Source: Hymenopus coronatus (taxonomy: Eukaryota; Arthropoda; Insecta; Mantodea; Hymenopodidae). Taken from it: a DNA stretch of 64,000 bases. The stretch is taken from positions 73,453,001-73,517,000 of the forward strand of contig CM060895.1 of assembly GCA_030762935.1 (NCBI GenBank). Direction: 5' to 3'. How positions within the stretch are numbered: the first letter of the stretch is position 1; each line of letters begins with the position of its first letter. The translations under genes and the position numbers were made by a program. The notes beneath the pieces were generated by a model. It had not been told where the DNA came from. It saw nothing but the letters and a program-made list of their open reading frames with translations, and ran no database searches. This document shows, in pieces, positions 1 through 10,687 of this stretch.

Positions 1-150
1 ATGCACGTAACTTTTTTCTAAAAATACCTTTTTGGATTTCGGGGAATTTAAAACATATATTTCTAGAAACATCTAGACATCGAACTTTTTTTGTGCAATA
101 TGATAATTCCCCTCTTTAATATAGTTACATAGTAGAAAATGTAACATTCG
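1..150 (+). repeat. Family A, 3'-end fragment
   Basis: The window opens inside a family A copy. The stretch matches the last ~150 bp of full copies: CTTTTTCTAAAAATGC-like run, GGATT-CGGGG, ACATATATTTC and the degenerate end block with ATAGTTACATAG. It has lost most of the terminal palindrome. Confidence 0.65.
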
Positions 151-290
151 TAAATAATTGTTCTTATCTGAACTTGATTTTTTTAGTCTTAGATTCCACT
201 TGCCCAGTTGCCTTGTGTTTTTGGAAGGCATTAAAGAAGTATTACGGATGATCACGTAACTAATTAAAACTCTCAAGATACTACAAAATA

Positions 291-1105
291 AAAAAAAAAT
301 CTGATGTGTTCCATTCACATAACTTTCTCTACAAACTATTGTTGCAAAAGATTATTGCATCGTGGTAATCGAGATAAACATTTGCAGAAAGTATTTAGTT
401 GCTTATAGTAGAAGGGAAATGAGATAACACAGTAAGCTAAAGCGATAGACAAGTCTTTTAAAAAGCCGGTTTCAATGTGAAACAATTGAAATTCGGGTCG
501 CTTTCTACTGCTAGCAGTAAAACAAAAGAGAGACAAATTTAAGTAGCTTAAAATCGAAACAAACATCAAGGAATATCTCGGAAACGGTTAAATCCACAAT
601 AAAAAAGTGTATGACATAAATTGTATGTTTTAACGAGAGCTACAATTAAGTTTCTGTCTATACCTTAACGGCTTACCAGTTATGTAAAATTCATCCAAAA
701 TGAAGAGGTGTTCAGTAGTTGTTCACAGAAAATTCAAGATATCCATTTAAGCTATCATGTAAATATCCTTAAATTCATTAAATCCATTTTTGAGAAAAAC
801 GAAGTTTTCAAAAAAAATTCCATGTAAAGCGTGTTTTTGGGTGGGATGGGATTTTACTGAAAATCTTTTTTTCGCATCCTTGGCAGATATTAAGCTTAAA
901 TACCAAATTTGACATTTAGTTCTTTCGTTTTTAACCGATATTGTCCAGACACTCACACACACAGAAAAAATTGTTTCTTGGATTCAGGGGACATTAAAAA
1001 TGTATTTCCGGTGAAACCTGGTCATAGAATTTTTTGGGAATGCATTTGGTACATTTCTTCTCACTACAATGCGTATAGTAAGTCGGCGAGAGAAAGCAAA
1101 ATACT
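291..1105 (+). repeat. Family A, nearly full copy
   Basis: It begins in an A-run with CTGATGTGTTCCATTCACAT and follows the whole family order: TAATCGAGATAAACAT, GGAATATCTCGGAAA, AAAATTCAAGATAT, CATCCTTGGCAGATA and the CACTCACACACACAG tract. The terminal palindrome is decayed (CAATGCGTATAGTAAGT) but the closing GAGAGAAAGC survives near 1093. All short reading frames here are broken and have no family match. Confidence 0.8.
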
Positions 1106-1437
1106 GAGAAACCAATATGCAAAAGCAATGTTCATAAATGCCGCAGTTTATAATGGTTTCTCGTAAATGCTGACGTCCATCTTGTTATGTATATAAGTTC
1201 TTTGAAAGTCTTGTTCCATTTCTACTTTATGTTAGCCCTGGTAAATATTTGTGGTAAGGCGTTTATTACATATTTCCTTGTAGATATTTAATAAATAATA
1301 AATGCCGTAGGCTTAAGCTTTGGGTTTAAAAAGTTTCTTTTAAAGGTTTAGTTAAGCAAATAAGTTAATAAGGGAATTTAACCATTTCATTATGATTTCA
1401 AGGCATAAGCTTATTCATTAAGTTTGTAACTAATTAT
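1106..1437. other. No recognisable feature
   Basis: AT-rich sequence with no coding frame, repeat match or RNA signal that I can support. Confidence 0.5.
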
Positions 1438-2010
1438 TATTGATATAGGCGAGGTGGTCGCTATGTGATGGTATTGAAATTTCATTTATTTGCTTGGCAA
1501 TGAAAAAAAAGCACGAATAACGGTTTCCCTTTGAGAAGAGTTTTAGAAAATTGGAACCAATAACAAAGAATATCTCGGAAATGGTTAACTTAAAAAAATG
1601 TATATTCAACATCAATGGCGTGTTTTATTGAGATCTGTACTTCTTAACTTCTAAGAGTTGATTTGCGGTGTACCAGTTAGATATGCGATGTTGTTCAGGA
1701 TGAAGAGGACTTATTCCCATAAAATTCTAGATATACATTTAATTTGTCATTAAATATATTTAACATAGTGTTAAATATTCGTGTTATATCCTTAGAAGAT
1801 AGTAAATTTAAATACCAAGTTTTCTGTTTAATCGACCTTTTTTTTTTTTTTTTTGAGTCGTGCTCTTCACACATACACACACAGACACTCATACTCACAC
1901 AGGCAGATTTTTTTTAAAAATGCGTTTTGTATGCAGGGGTCCTCAACACAATATTGTCAGTGAAATCTCAATATCGAATTTTTGGGTGGAATACAATATG
2001 TGATACGTAT
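1438..2010 (+). repeat. Family A, 5'-truncated copy
   Basis: It starts around GTCGCTATGTGATGG, about 170 bp into the family consensus, and runs to the end block (GTGGAATACAATATGTGATACG). The CA tract reads CACACATACACACACAGAC near 1870. The terminal palindrome has lost its symmetry. Confidence 0.75.
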
Positions 2011-2835
2011 TGAGGTAGCACTAAAGACTGCAAGAAGGTGTAAATAATTACAAGCAAGATAGCGTAAATAAATATATGTAATATATAAATAAGGTTATAT
2101 TATCAGAGGATGTTAGCACACGCTTAGTTATAAAAGAGACGAAATAACTGAAATTCGTACGATTTTTGTGGACATTAGTCAAGGAGTTGGGGTAAGATGT
2201 ATAAAAGAACTCCTTGAGTCTAAAAAAAAAAAAAGACAACGCAAGCCTTATAGGACTGAGATTGCGAAAGTTACTGAAAGCAGCATTGTAGAATAGCCCC
2301 TATTGACACATGAAAAGAGACGCTACTGAGAGCGGGAAAGAAAGACAATTAGGACACAGTTTTAATGCTTAGCAGAACAAGGGTGCCCGAATATATTCTA
2401 CACACACGCAGCTCTCAACACAGTTGGTTTTCATTTGCTGTATAGTGGAGTTCGTTTAGATAGAAGTGCATTTATTTGTTCTCACCCAATATTTCCGTAT
2501 TACAGATTACTTACATAAGAAACGTGATAAGCGAAATGTAAGTTACACGTGTAAGTGAAGGCGTAATACCGTTTCAGCTATGATAGCATAGAAATGTAAC
2601 GTGTACATTTTCTTCTTCTTCTTTCTTCTTATAGGCCCACGGTCTGTTTAAGAGTCTCTGCATCTCCTCCTCGGTCTTCCAGGGGATCTTTTTCCATCCG
2701 TTGATAAATGAATTATGAAATCTCTTGGAAATGGTTTAAATAAATTACTCAAACTAAAAGTTACAAATGTATTATCTCTGAAATAGTTCCTTTTACCGTT
2801 CACGCCCTGTTAACAGATACTATTTCGACCGAGGA
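2011..2835. repeat. Interspersed repeat G, copy 1
   Basis: This stretch matches 54684-55390 in the same order over several blocks: TTGAGGTAGC...TGCAAGAAGG, GTAAATAAATA, TTTTAATGCTTAG, ATGTGATA/CGTGATAAGCGAAATG, AAATTACTCAAACTAAAA and ATAGTTCCTTTTACCG. It has no coding frame and no visible termini, so I cannot assign a class. Copy 1 carries an extra piece around 2600-2710 that copy 2 lacks. Confidence 0.55.
2634..2706 (-). pseudogene. LINE endonuclease/RT C-terminal scrap
   Basis: On the minus strand the sequence reads DGKRSPGRPRRRCRD, then a stop. The G-R-P-R-R-R-x-R-D pattern is the basic C-terminal motif common to many insect LINE polyproteins. It is too short to name a clade, and it lies inside repeat G copy 1. 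Confidence 0.35.
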
Positions 2836-3099
2836 ACCCAACTAGCCGAAGCAAATATGAATAATTTATAAAAAAACCATAATTTACAACATAAAAAAGT
2901 AATTCAGCGATAACAGGATAGAAAAAACCTTGTAGATGTACTTATACTTATACTTGATTTCTTATGCAAATTTAAACCACCGTTTGATTATTTTCTATTT
3001 CTCTAAAGTAACATCATTGACATACATGAAATTTATTCGCATTCATGGATATGTTTCAATCTAATTGCAAGGGTTTGTTATCACTTGAGAGTGCATCAG

Positions 3100-3206
3100 A
3101 AGACTTGATCGACTCAAGTGTTTACACGTCGTGCTGCATTACCTGGTTTACTAAACATCACAGAGGCGTTCCTTTGGCAACATGCACAATATTGACAGGT
3201 AGTGAA
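3100..3206. repeat. Interspersed repeat H, copy 1
   Basis: The block GACTCAAGTGTTTACACG...GTTTACTAAACA...GACAGG is matched in the same order and spacing at 9205-9306. It has no coding content and its class is unknown. Confidence 0.4.
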
Positions 3207-3289
3207 TCTTGGTACTGATGAACCTACAGTTTGTAAACACAGGCTGAACTTAGCAGAATTAGATTGTTAGTAGAGCTGATATTAAACCG

Positions 3290-3444
3290 AGCGAAATGGC
3301 TTCGCCGTAGCCCGTGGGCATTCGAGACACACGGGTTTGACTCCGCTGGAATTATTTTGCTACATATGCCTTCCTTCCTCTAATTCCTTATTCAAATTCC
3401 TTCCGAAGGCACCACTGTTGAAGCGGTTCGAATAAAAAAAAAAA
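3290..3444 (+). repeat. Degraded tRNA-derived SINE with A tail
   Basis: A tRNA-like head (ATGGCTTCGCCGTAGCCCG ... ACACGGGTTTGACTCCG, a B-box-like block) is followed by a pyrimidine-rich body and an 11-A tail at 3434-3444. A family A copy begins directly at the end of the A tail. Confidence 0.45.
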
Positions 3445-4266
3445 TTCTGATGTGTTCCATTCGCATATTTCTGTAACAAATTATTGTTAATAAGCTTATT
3501 CCTTTATTTATTTCATGCTAATCGAGAAAAAATAGCAGAAATAGTCTTATTTCTTACTTTATTGTAAGTAGGAGCGAAATAAGGCAGTATCATAGGTTAA
3601 CGTGAAAGCCAAACGCTGGTTGCTATGTGACTGAAGTTCGTTTGTTTGTATGGACACGAGTTGGCAAATTCCTGTTAAGTTTTTCAAAGTTGAAACAAAA
3701 AACAAGGAATATCTAAAATACGACGAAAAAATGTTTATAACATAAATTGCGTGTATTAACGTGCTCTACATTTTTTGTGTGTTAAGTTTTTGTCCATCTC
3801 TTATGGTTTAGTAGTTATGCAAAATTCATCAAGAATAAAGTAGTCTTCAGAGGATATTCCCAGAAAATTCAAGATATACATTTTATTTTTCAGGTAAATA
3901 TCTTTAATATACGATATTTTAATCAAAATCGTTAGACCCATTTTTTAGAAAATCAAAATTTTCGGAAAAAGTTCCATGTAAAGGATAGTTGGGAGTGGGG
4001 AAATTTTCTTGAAAATCTTCGTGTCACATCCTTGGAAGATGCCAAACCTAAATACCAAGTTTGGTTTTTAACTGACTTTTCATCTTTGAGCTATGCTGCC
4101 CACAGACACACAGACACACACGGACATTTTTCTAAAAATGCTTTTTTTTTTTGGATTCAGGAGGTCTCAAAACATGCATTTACGGTGAAATCTCGGTATC
4201 GAATTTTGGGCGCATTACAATACCTTCTCTATACATTATGTACATAGCACGTATAGAGAAAGTAAT
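3441..4266 (+). repeat. Family A, full-length copy
   Basis: It has both ends: TTCTGATGTGTTCCATTCGC at the start, and ATTATGTACATAGCACG followed by GAGAAAGTAA at the end. The CA tract is short (CACAGACACACAGACACACA). The 71- and 66-residue open frames near the end are translations of the non-coding repeat: the same peptides recur wherever the repeat recurs, including in reverse. Confidence 0.88.
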
Positions 4267-4294
4267 AGGCTATTTGTTTGTTAACGACTCTGTC

Positions 4295-4475
4295 CATTTC
4301 CAGCGCCATTGGTGTGCCCCGTCCCGCAAGAGTTCTTTTACATGCCAGTAAATCTACTGACATGGGGCTGTTGCTTTTAAGCACACTTAAAAATCATCGG
4401 TTTTGGGTCGGGTTTGAACCCGCACGGTTGGAATAGTTGTGAGCAGTAAAGGTAATAAGTAATGAACCAACCATA
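4295..4475 (-). repeat. tRNA-derived SINE with conserved central domain
   Basis: On the minus strand GCGGGTTCAAACCCGACC is a B-box-like tRNA head. The body contains GTTCTTTTACATGCC-AGTAAATCTA-CTGACA (plus-strand reading). The same domain recurs at 8594-8640 and, reversed, at 45400-45425, next to different heads. No target duplication is visible. Confidence 0.5.
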
Positions 4476-4479
4476 CATT

Positions 4480-4935
4480 TAAAACCAAACATCAAAGCCA
4501 ATTTTTTGCGGTTTCACCAGCTATGCAAAGATTATCTAGAATTTCAGAGACTATTCCCAGAAAATTTATGATATCCATTTATAGATATCTATGCACAAAT
4601 ACCCATTTCATTTGATATAAACATATCTTAAACGTACGATATTTTAAAGTTATTCTGTTATTTGTTATAAATGTTATAATAAGTTATTTTTATTTATAAT
4701 TCTTATGTTATTAATTATATTATAGTTTACTTTTTGTAGATTAAATATAATTTCTTTTTATTTTTTTTAAGGTAGTTTAATTCCTACTTTATTTTTAATA
4801 AAGTAATTTTAAATTTAAGATAGTAATTTTTGTGAAAATCTAATATTTCGAAAAATGTTTTATAAAAGAGTAGTTTGTGGGAAGGAGATTTTCGTGAAAC
4901 AGCTTAATCAAATGTTGGAAATCAAGTGGCAAAAC
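4480..4935 (+). repeat. Family A, degraded internal fragment
   Basis: Recognisable blocks are GGTTTCACCAGCTATGCAAA, GACTATTCCCAGAAAATTTA, ACGATATTTTAAAG and, after a stretch of extra AT-rich sequence (about 4650-4840), GAGTAGTTTGTGGGAAGGAG. Both ends are missing. Confidence 0.5.
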
Positions 4936-5756
4936 GCAAGTATTGTGGTATGACCTTTACCCAGTGACTTGCCCCCCTCAAGCTCTTCTCCGAGTTTTGT
5001 GGTTGAGTACGCGCATGCACTCTGGCTCAGACAAGTCGAGTTGGAACAGCTTGACATTATATTTGTCTGTGGCATTATATTTTCGAGATAATCTCCGTTA
5101 TTGATTTGAATTTTCCAATACTTACGATAGTAAATCACTATTCACTTTTCCTTGTAGTCACATAAGGGGTATGGAATTTCAAAGCCATTAGATAGGATCC
5201 GCTTTTTAAAATTCCAAATATTGCTTTAGCCTACTGTACTCCTATACCATCAAGAAATTTTATAAATGTATATTGGAAATGTTTTTGATTAACAAGAAGA
5301 ATATGAAATTACAAGGAGCTTGTAGAAGAGCGAGTGGAGAAGGTAATGCAAATACATCAGATTCATTCTTATTTCATCACTTCGTACTGTCCGTGAGCAA
5401 CAGGCACCCCCCCCCATAGCTTAGAAAACTGTGCACCATAGGAGAGGGGTATTCTCTGTGGGATTTGGTTTTACCAAAGAGTACTGTTGTGAATCTTTGT
5501 TGCCAAATACGAGAGTATTTATCCCCGCCATATTGATGGATGATAGCTGTGATTGGTGCATACCATGAAATGTGATAGGATATTCTCAAAGAAACTTAAA
5601 TATGTGCATCGCATATAGGTGCCTAATTCAACCAATACTAATTTATCAACTTCTCATAATACCAAAAATCAAGTTTTTTGTTTTTTGTTTGTTTTGTTTT
5701 TGTTTTTTGTGAAAGAATACCGAAGTCATTACAGCTTCAATTGACACCTGTATATC

Positions 5757-5814
<58 letters not shown>

Positions 5815-6045
5815 ATGAACAGGTGAAATTAAAATGAGATAAATGTTTTAATGATGGTTTTTATGTCATTTCGACGTGGCAATGTATTAAAACTATTTCA
5901 GATAGAAAAATAGAGAGATAGGATTTCATAGTTCTTCCATTTAAAATGACCAAAAATACCCCAAAAAAAATATCGAATTAACGTTACTTTTACTTAGTAG
6001 CATTCAATTGTAGTTTGCCTACAAAATAATTAAATACCACAACTA
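4936..6045. other. No gene; AT-rich DNA with one poly-A run
   Basis: Apart from the A-run at 5765-5810 I see nothing assignable. The open frames at 4908-5138 and 5377-5589 (minus) resemble no family and are not supported as genes. Confidence 0.45.
5765..5810 (+). repeat. Poly-A mononucleotide run (46 A)
   Basis: An uninterrupted A-run. It could be the tail of a decayed retroelement upstream, but no element body is recognisable before it. Confidence 0.9.
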
Positions 6046-6335
6046 AAATATCTTATGTGTTCCATTCACATGAACTTTCTCTACATCTCTGGTAACAAAT
6101 TATTGTTAAAAACTCTATTCTTCTATCTACTCCGTGCATTGGCAGAAATGGTCTTACTTGCTTTCTAATAAGTTGAAGGGAAATAAGGGAATACACTATG
6201 ATAAAGCAATAGTCTAATATTTTCAAAGTTGGTTGCCAAGTGGTTGAAATCCGTTTCTTTGCATTACCAGAAATCGACAAATTCCTGCATGCGAAAAGTT
6301 TTACGTATTTTAAAACTGAAACAAATATCAGAAAA
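6046..6335 (+). repeat. Family A, 5' part interrupted by mariner
   Basis: It begins ATGTGTTCCATTCACATGAA and follows the family to AAACAAATATCAGAAAATA, where the match stops exactly at the mariner end (GAGGGTCGG). The rest of this copy is not found beyond the mariner, so the far side was lost. Confidence 0.8.
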
Positions 6336-6893
6336 TATGAGGGTCGGCTGATAGGCCTCTCAATGAAAACAGTATTTATTTATTTATTTATTTTTGCTTT
6401 ATTACTCAACATACTCTCCAGAAAGGCTATAATACATTTGTCATATCGGTGTTCTAATTTAATTAAACCCTCAAAATAGCTGTTTACCGCGTGAGTGACC
6501 TCGTTGCTAAGAAATCTTCGTCCTCCAAGACATTGTTTGAGGTTTGGGAACAGATGGTAGTCGCTGGCTGCTAGATTTGGCGAAGAGGGTGGACGTTCAA
6601 GCAATTCGAACTTTATTTCGCACATTTTTCCCACTGCCATGGCTGAACGATGGACCCGAGCATTGTCGTGTCGAAACAAGATTTGTTTTGCCAAATGTTG
6701 TCTTTTTCTTTTTACCTCATCACTCAAACGTTGCAGTAAACTTGCTAGTAGCCCAGTGATACTTTTGTCCTTTTCCAAATAATCAATAAAAATAATTTCC
6801 AGTGCATTCCAGAAAACACTCGCCATAACCTTGTTAGTTGACAAAATTGACTTTGCCTTTTTTTGGCGCAATCTACTGTTTTGACTGTGTTAG
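6336..6893 (-). mobile_element. mariner transposon, 3' half
   Basis: This is the 3' end of a Tc1/mariner DNA transposon. It runs from a terminal repeat reading GAGGGTCGGCTGATAGG beside a TA (about 6334-6350) through the C-terminal transposase to about 6893, where it stops abruptly and SINE B begins. The upstream part reads SKQ-stop-IAPKKGK, matching the mariner segment that precedes KVMASVFW. The 5' half and the other terminal repeat are missing, so the copy cannot be mobile. Confidence 0.85.
6380..6871 (-). pseudogene. mariner transposase, C-terminal half
   Basis: This open frame of 163 residues encodes the C-terminal catalytic half of a mariner transposase, the enzyme that cuts and joins transposon ends. 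It contains KVMASVFWNALEIIFIDYL, then RHDNARVH with the second catalytic Asp, then SPNLAASDYHLF with the third. Exactly 34 residues lie between the two Asp residues, the D,D34D spacing of the mariner family. The first catalytic Asp and the N-terminal DNA-binding helices are absent, so no active enzyme can be made. Full family members are about 345 residues. The uninterrupted frame suggests this copy is younger than the relics at 18.7 and 22.2 kb. Confidence 0.85.
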
Positions 6894-7085
6894 CCTCACT
6901 TTCAAGAGGTCTTGAGTTGGAATCTCGATTAGGGTAAGTTATCAAGTTAAATCTTTTTCTGAGATTTGCTCTTATCCTGAGAAGACGGATGTAGGGTAAC
7001 CCTAATCTCTATGGACCTCGAGCTCATTTGAACATCATTTCACCCTTTTCGTTCATCCATCTACCGGATTTAATGATATTACATA
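6894..7085 (+). repeat. SINE B, 5'-truncated copy
   Basis: It contains TCAAGAGGTCTTGAGTTGGA, a decayed B-box region, then TTATCCTGAGAAGACGG and TTGAACATCATTTCACC. The same blocks in the same order occur at 12559-12738 with a better head. It abuts the mariner break at 6893. Confidence 0.6.
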
Positions 7086-7105
7086 AATGATATAAAATAA
7101 ACATA

Positions 7106-7250
7106 AATCATGTTCTATTCACATGACTTTCTCTGCATCTCTGTAATAAATTATTGTTAAAAAAGCTTATTCTTCTATTTACTTCATAATAATCTAAATA
7201 AGCATTTACAGACATTGTCCTTATTACTTGGTTCCATGTAAGTAGAAGGG
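7106..7250 (+). repeat. Family A, outer copy cut by another A
   Basis: It starts CATGTTCTATTCACATGACT and follows the family for ~145 bp to GTAAGTAGAAGGGCAAA. A second family A start follows immediately. Confidence 0.8.
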
Positions 7251-7850
7251 CAAACATCTAATGTCTTCCATTCACAAGATGTTCTCTAGTTGTTCGGCAA
7301 ACAAACTTTTTATTAAAAATCCTAATATTATATCTCCATTATGCTAATCAAGATAATCCTATGCAGAATTAGTCTCACTTGCCAGGGGTAAACACACGAG
7401 AAACGAGAAGAACTTGTCTTCCCGTCTGAGAAAAGTTTAAGTGGCTTAAAATTGAAACCAATAATCCGGAACATCTGGAAAATTGTTAACTCTACAAAAT
7501 AGATTATATAACATAGAATGTATGTTTTAATGAGATCCACATTTTTATGAATAAGTTTTTGTCTATCTCTTACGTTTTGCCAGTTTTACAAAAAGGCATC
7601 CAAAATGAAGAGGTCTACAGAGGCTATTCCCAGAACATTCAAAATGTACCTATATTTCGTTTGTCATAAAAATATCTTATACATAAGGTATGTTAATCTA
7701 AATCGTTAGAGCCATTCATAAGAAAATAAAAATATTCAAAAATGTTCCAGAAAAGGTAGTTCAGAATAGAGGGATTTTCTTGATAATCTTCGTGTCACAT
7801 CGCTGGAAGATCTTAAATACCAAGTTTGGTATTAAACCGACTTTAAAGAT
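7251..7850 (+). repeat. Family A, inner copy nested in the previous
   Basis: It starts CATCTAATGTCTTCCATTCA within an A-run and continues through the family to TACCAAGTTTGGTATTAAAC. The CA tract and terminal palindrome are missing. The remainder of the outer copy is not recognisable downstream. Confidence 0.78.
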
Positions 7851-8490
7851 CATATGCGAAGAACTGTTATGTCCAGATTTTGGAGTTTCCGTTATAAGAA
7901 AGCTTGTTTAGCATCCATCAACATGTGGGACAGCCGCGGAAGATAGCTCGCGTTCGCAATAAACAGCCAACTATCTATGTGTATATAAATCGTTGTGTTT
8001 CACGGTAATATATCTTGGAAGCCATCTTGAAATACTTTCAGTTTCACCCCCGCGCCAATAGCAAACCTCTGATCTGAATAGCCCTCTATGCCCAACGGCT
8101 AGACTTTACACCAACGTTTTTAAATATTCCTTCTCATTTCTTTCTCCGCAATGCGTAATTCAATAACGGTGTATCTTTTGTATTGCATTTCACTCACTCA
8201 TTTTATAAGCTTCCTGTGGATATGCTCTCTGTTGGAAGAAACTGAAAGTACGCATATGCGCGCGCGGGAAACTTCAAATAATTCCATTCAAAGTATCACA
8301 TTCCGTCTCTTTTGTGCTATGTTAGTATTAGGTAAAACAAATCTATTCAAATATCTTTCAAAACGCAATTTTAAGAATTATAAATCAAATCCGAAAACGT
8401 TTAAATGTTAATTCTGGGACCAAGACCCCAAACTATAATTTTAGTCTTTCTTTCTTTTTTCTGTTTAAATGAAATGATATTGAACGTTAT
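7851..8490. other. No assignable feature
   Basis: Slightly less AT-rich sequence with a TATA-like string (GTGTATATAAATCG near 7979). The 86-residue frame at 8151-8411 has no recognisable domain or codon pattern supporting a gene. Confidence 0.4.
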
Positions 8491-8672
8491 TTATGACGCT
8501 CTTTAACTGCTGCGCTTCTTAGTGCCCCATTCTTTATTGGGCGTGAAAGACCGCTTAATTTGGGTCAGAGGCTTCTTTATCAGATTTGAGGTTCTTTTAC
8601 GTGCCGTAAATCTACGACACGGGACCAACGGCTTTACTTCCTTTCCAAATGAAGCTATGCCATTGATTTTTA
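8491..8672. repeat. SINE fragment carrying the conserved central domain
   Basis: It contains GGTTCTTTTACGTGCC and GTAAATCTACGACACGGGAC. The whole stretch is matched in reverse complement at 45366-45512 (GGCGTGAAAGACCGCTTAAT, CCAACGGCTTTACTTCCTTT). No tRNA-like head is present here. Confidence 0.55.
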
Positions 8673-9032
8673 CGTAGAGTCAACCATTTCCGAGGTATTG
8701 CTTGTTATTGTTTAATTTTAAAATACTTAAACTTTTCTCAAACGGGATGTCACCATTCGTTTCATATAACTTTTGTTTTATCCTAGCCATGCAAAGAGAA
8801 GGTAATTTCAATTGCATCGCATAGCGACTGGGTTTTTTAAAAAAATTGACAATCACAATAGTCTAGTGTGACTCCCTTATTTCCCTTCTACTTGGAAGGA
8901 ACTAAAATAATCAGTTCTGTTAATGTTTATCTGGATTAGCATGAAGTAAAGAAAGAATTAGTTTTTTGTAAGAATAATTTGTTGCACAATCGGTAGAGAG
9001 TCATATGAATGGAAACATGTCAGATTGTTTCC
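8673..9032 (-). repeat. Family A, 5'-end portion
   Basis: Reverse-oriented. It runs from AGAGTCAACCATTTCCGAGG through TTCTCAAACGGGATG and CTTATTTCCCTTCTACTTGG to the family start (GAATGGAAACATGTCAGA). The half bearing the palindrome is absent. Confidence 0.78.
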
Positions 9033-9479
9033 TTTCGATAGGTCATAAAACGACTGTTCTACAATTTGTGTCTACAGGGACATAACAAAGGAATAAAATT
9101 AGCTCCTCCAGCATATATTTACATAACCTACATGCACGAGCAGCCCTCAAACTTGGTAGATGTTGGGGTTTGTCCTCTCAGCTCACTCCATAATGCATAA
9201 GAAATCTGACTGAAGTGTTTACTCCTAGTGCAGCACCGCACGGTTTAGTAAACACCGAGGAAACATCCTTTGCGTTAAAGGCAACGTGCTCCCAGACAGG
9301 AGGAATCTATTTAAAGGCTTTACTTTCTTCACTTTTTATTTTCTCTACCCCTTAGGGAAGAGACTGTATTTGGCCCAGAAGTTCCACATGGAGATTACAC
9401 GAGAAATACATTTCTGGGACTCTTGAATCAGATTTAATTGTTAAGTGCATACATTAGTGTGAAACAGAGAGACAATTAA
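9033..9479. other. No gene; contains repeat H copy 2
   Basis: Non-coding sequence. The only recognisable item is repeat H at 9205-9306. Confidence 0.4.
9205..9306. repeat. Interspersed repeat H, copy 2
   Basis: GACTGAAGTGTTTACTCC, GGTTTAGTAAACACC, CAACGTGCTCCCAGACAGG line up with 3100-3206. Class unknown. Confidence 0.4.
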
Positions 9480-9900
9480 ATTAATCAATTTTATTGTCTT
9501 TAAACAGACAAAGCTGCAATCGACAACATCAATAAAACATTAAAATATAAATAAATATATATAATATATATCACAAGTTAAATGTCAATAGTAGCTGCAT
9601 TAAAATCAATCAATTCATTGATAGATTAAAATGGATTATGGGTAAGCTAAGCATACATTCTTTTACAAAATATTTTATAGGGTAAAGCAGTTGACTCATG
9701 GGATAACTTGTTAAATAATGTTATGACAGTATAGTGATAATGAAGTGAAGTTTTAATAGGTCTTTGCTGAGGAATTTTTATCCTTTGACAATTTCTGGTG
9801 TTATAAGCATGAATTTCGGATCTTAAGTCATCATATGCTGGTTCCGTTTGATTAAAAGCAATATAATGCAAATATAACAGTCAAAATATTAAAGCTTCTA
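9480..9900 (-). mobile_element. LINE 3'-end fragment
   Basis: The minus strand carries the end of a LINE reverse-transcriptase polyprotein (frame 9871-9647) followed by a short AT-rich 3' region ending near GTCTGTTTAAAGACAATAAA. The peptide contains HAYNTRNCQRIKIPQQR and ITLFNKLSHESTALPYKIF. In many insect jockey-type LINEs this order (HxxNTRx, then F-N-x-LP/S, then a basic tail) forms the last ~80 residues. RT and endonuclease domains are absent. Likely a 5'-truncated insertion. Clade uncertain. Confidence 0.6.
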
Positions 9901-10687
9901 AAATAAGGTTTACAATGAGTTTTGGCAGAGCTATAAGCTAAACAGAGAAATAATGAGAAGAGCGAGTAGAAAAGTACTTGCATTAGGACATTTGAAAATC
10001 ACTAGGTCCTGAAAACGGATAGCGGAAGTCAAAGGAGACAAAGAAAGACACAAGAGACAGCGGAATCTCTGAAAGAATGTGATCAGAAAATGTGTGAATT
10101 ACAAAGAGGATGAAAAACTAGGGGAGAAGTAGCTGCAGCTAAAACGTTCTCAAGATTTCCCTTGAGAAGAGATCAACACTAATCACCATTTCCTTCATCA
10201 CCTCCGGAACGTAAAACGATCTCTTTATCTGGCGCATCCTTTCACGGATTACAGTTAAGCGTGTACTTCCTATCACCCTCGCCATCGATTTTCGTCCCGT
10301 CTTCCTTGATCTCTTGATTACATCGTAGAAGGTGGAAGTTAACTCTATACCTTGCCAGACGCCGCTTCGAGGCAGCTTGAGGCGTGACCTGGTCGCTGAG
10401 TTACAAGAGGAGACTGCAAGAATTCAATTCACTCAGCACATTTCGTCACGCTACTGCTGCAACTTCCGAGTGTTCCGCCATTTCAACTGTTTTCTTTCCC
10501 GCCTTTATTGCTATTAATAAGATGTATTTATCATTTAACGTAGTAAACTGAATTCAGACTAAATAAAATTACCTGGAGATGAGAGATGCCTTTATCAAAT
10601 TGTTCGCTTTAACAGATATATATTTACTTTCTCTGGATCACAAGTAGTACATAGGTAGAAAAGGGTTCTCGTTTTAGGGTCTCCTGA
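9901..10687. other. No assignable feature
   Basis: The 10140-10500 part is richer in GC than its surroundings. The only frame there (10332-10517, plus) has no recognisable domain. I would not call a gene. Confidence 0.35.

Noticed and set aside
7940..8020. Promoter or LTR at GTGTATATAAATCG
   Set aside because: AATAAA precedes the TATA-like string instead of following it, and no ends or copies were seen.
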